A stretch of 13,355 nt of DNA. It comes from Pseudomonadota bacterium. GTDB taxonomy: Bacteria > Pseudomonadota > Alphaproteobacteria > Rhizobiales > Hyphomicrobiaceae. Below, in pieces: positions 13,245-13,355 of the stretch (its first letter is position 1; the number at the start of each line of letters is the position of its first letter). The notes beneath the pieces are model-generated. The model worked only from the letters and a program-made list of their open reading frames with translations. It was not told where the DNA came from and searched no databases. The DNA is taken from positions 1-13,355 of the forward strand of contig JAEYPL010000009.1 of NCBI GenBank assembly GCA_023410905.1, written 5' to 3'. The position numbers and the translations under genes were made by a program.

Positions 13245-13355
13245 ATGACCAACCGCGTGAACCGCGGTGCGGCTGCATTTGTTATTGCAGCGTGCGCGCT
13301 GGCGCCATCCGTTGCCTTCGCTCAGAAGTCGGGCGGCATTCTGAGAACCTACAAC
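13245..13355 (+). CDS. Second ABC substrate-binding protein, paralogue of the preceding gene, 5' part
   Basis: The frame is open to the right edge for 37 codons. It encodes a signal peptide (basic MTNRVNRG, then a hydrophobic stretch ending VAFA) followed by QKSGGILRTYN. The first mature residues repeat those of the preceding binding protein (QKSGGILRSYE) almost exactly, so this is a tandem paralogue of SBP_bac_5 type. Two in-frame ATGs occur at 13242 and 13245; the second is chosen because it gives a normal 5-bp spacing from GGGAGG (13234-13239). The rest of the gene lies outside the window. Confidence 0.85.
   Translation, partial: MTNRVNRGAAAFVIAACALAPSVAFAQKSGGILRTYN

Noticed and set aside
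1..13355. Mobile elements, CRISPR arrays, tRNA genes, defence or biosynthetic clusters
   Set aside because: No transposase, integrase, regularly spaced repeat, cloverleaf or defence motif was seen on either strand; gene content is metabolic and transport.

Overview
The window is GC-rich DNA read as a chromosomal segment of an alphaproteobacterium, most likely of the order Hyphomicrobiales. This is inferred from the dense GC-rich coding style, the long-form UrtB, the short GpmA lying beside DapB, and tandem solute-binding proteins. The genus cannot be told from what is visible. There are no tRNA or rRNA genes, insertion sequences, phage genes or CRISPR arrays.

Layout: (1) Positions 1-4321, minus strand, hold a urea ABC transporter operon, urtA-urtB-urtC-urtD. 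urtD is cut off by the left edge after 17 codons. The operon is headed by an excellent sigma-54 (-24/-12) promoter at 4304-4321, so it is probably switched on by nitrogen limitation. urtA and urtB are separated by 142 bp containing a perfect 9-bp stem. urtB/urtC overlap by ATGA, and urtC/urtD are 9 nt apart. (2) Divergent from urtA, at 4600-5586 (+), is a metallo-beta-lactamase-fold hydrolase of the dihydropterin-synthase-like group (COG1237). It ends at a strong hairpin shared with a convergent minus-strand pair. (3) Positions 5659-7233 (-) hold a two-gene unit: a thiolase-fold enzyme lacking both usual catalytic cysteines, and its zinc-ribbon/OB-fold (DUF35) partner. (4) Positions 7469-9288 (+) hold a small four-helix membrane protein behind a good sigma-70-type promoter, then a class A FAD monooxygenase. 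(5) Positions 9234-11170 (-) hold an NTF2/SnoaL-like small protein, dapB (lysine/diaminopimelate synthesis) and gpmA (glycolysis). The gpmA end overlaps the monooxygenase end by 55 bp. (6) Positions 11451-13355 (+) hold a complete family 5 (peptide/nickel/opine-type) periplasmic binding protein, a strong terminator, and the first 37 codons of a second, clearly paralogous binding protein cut by the right edge.

The urea operon and the two binding proteins together make this a nutrient-uptake neighbourhood mixed with housekeeping genes. I do not see a convincing undescribed system. The most notable points are the sigma-54 control of urt with palindromes flanking the promoter, the cysteine-less thiolase/DUF35 pair of unknown substrate, and the tandem binding-protein paralogues.
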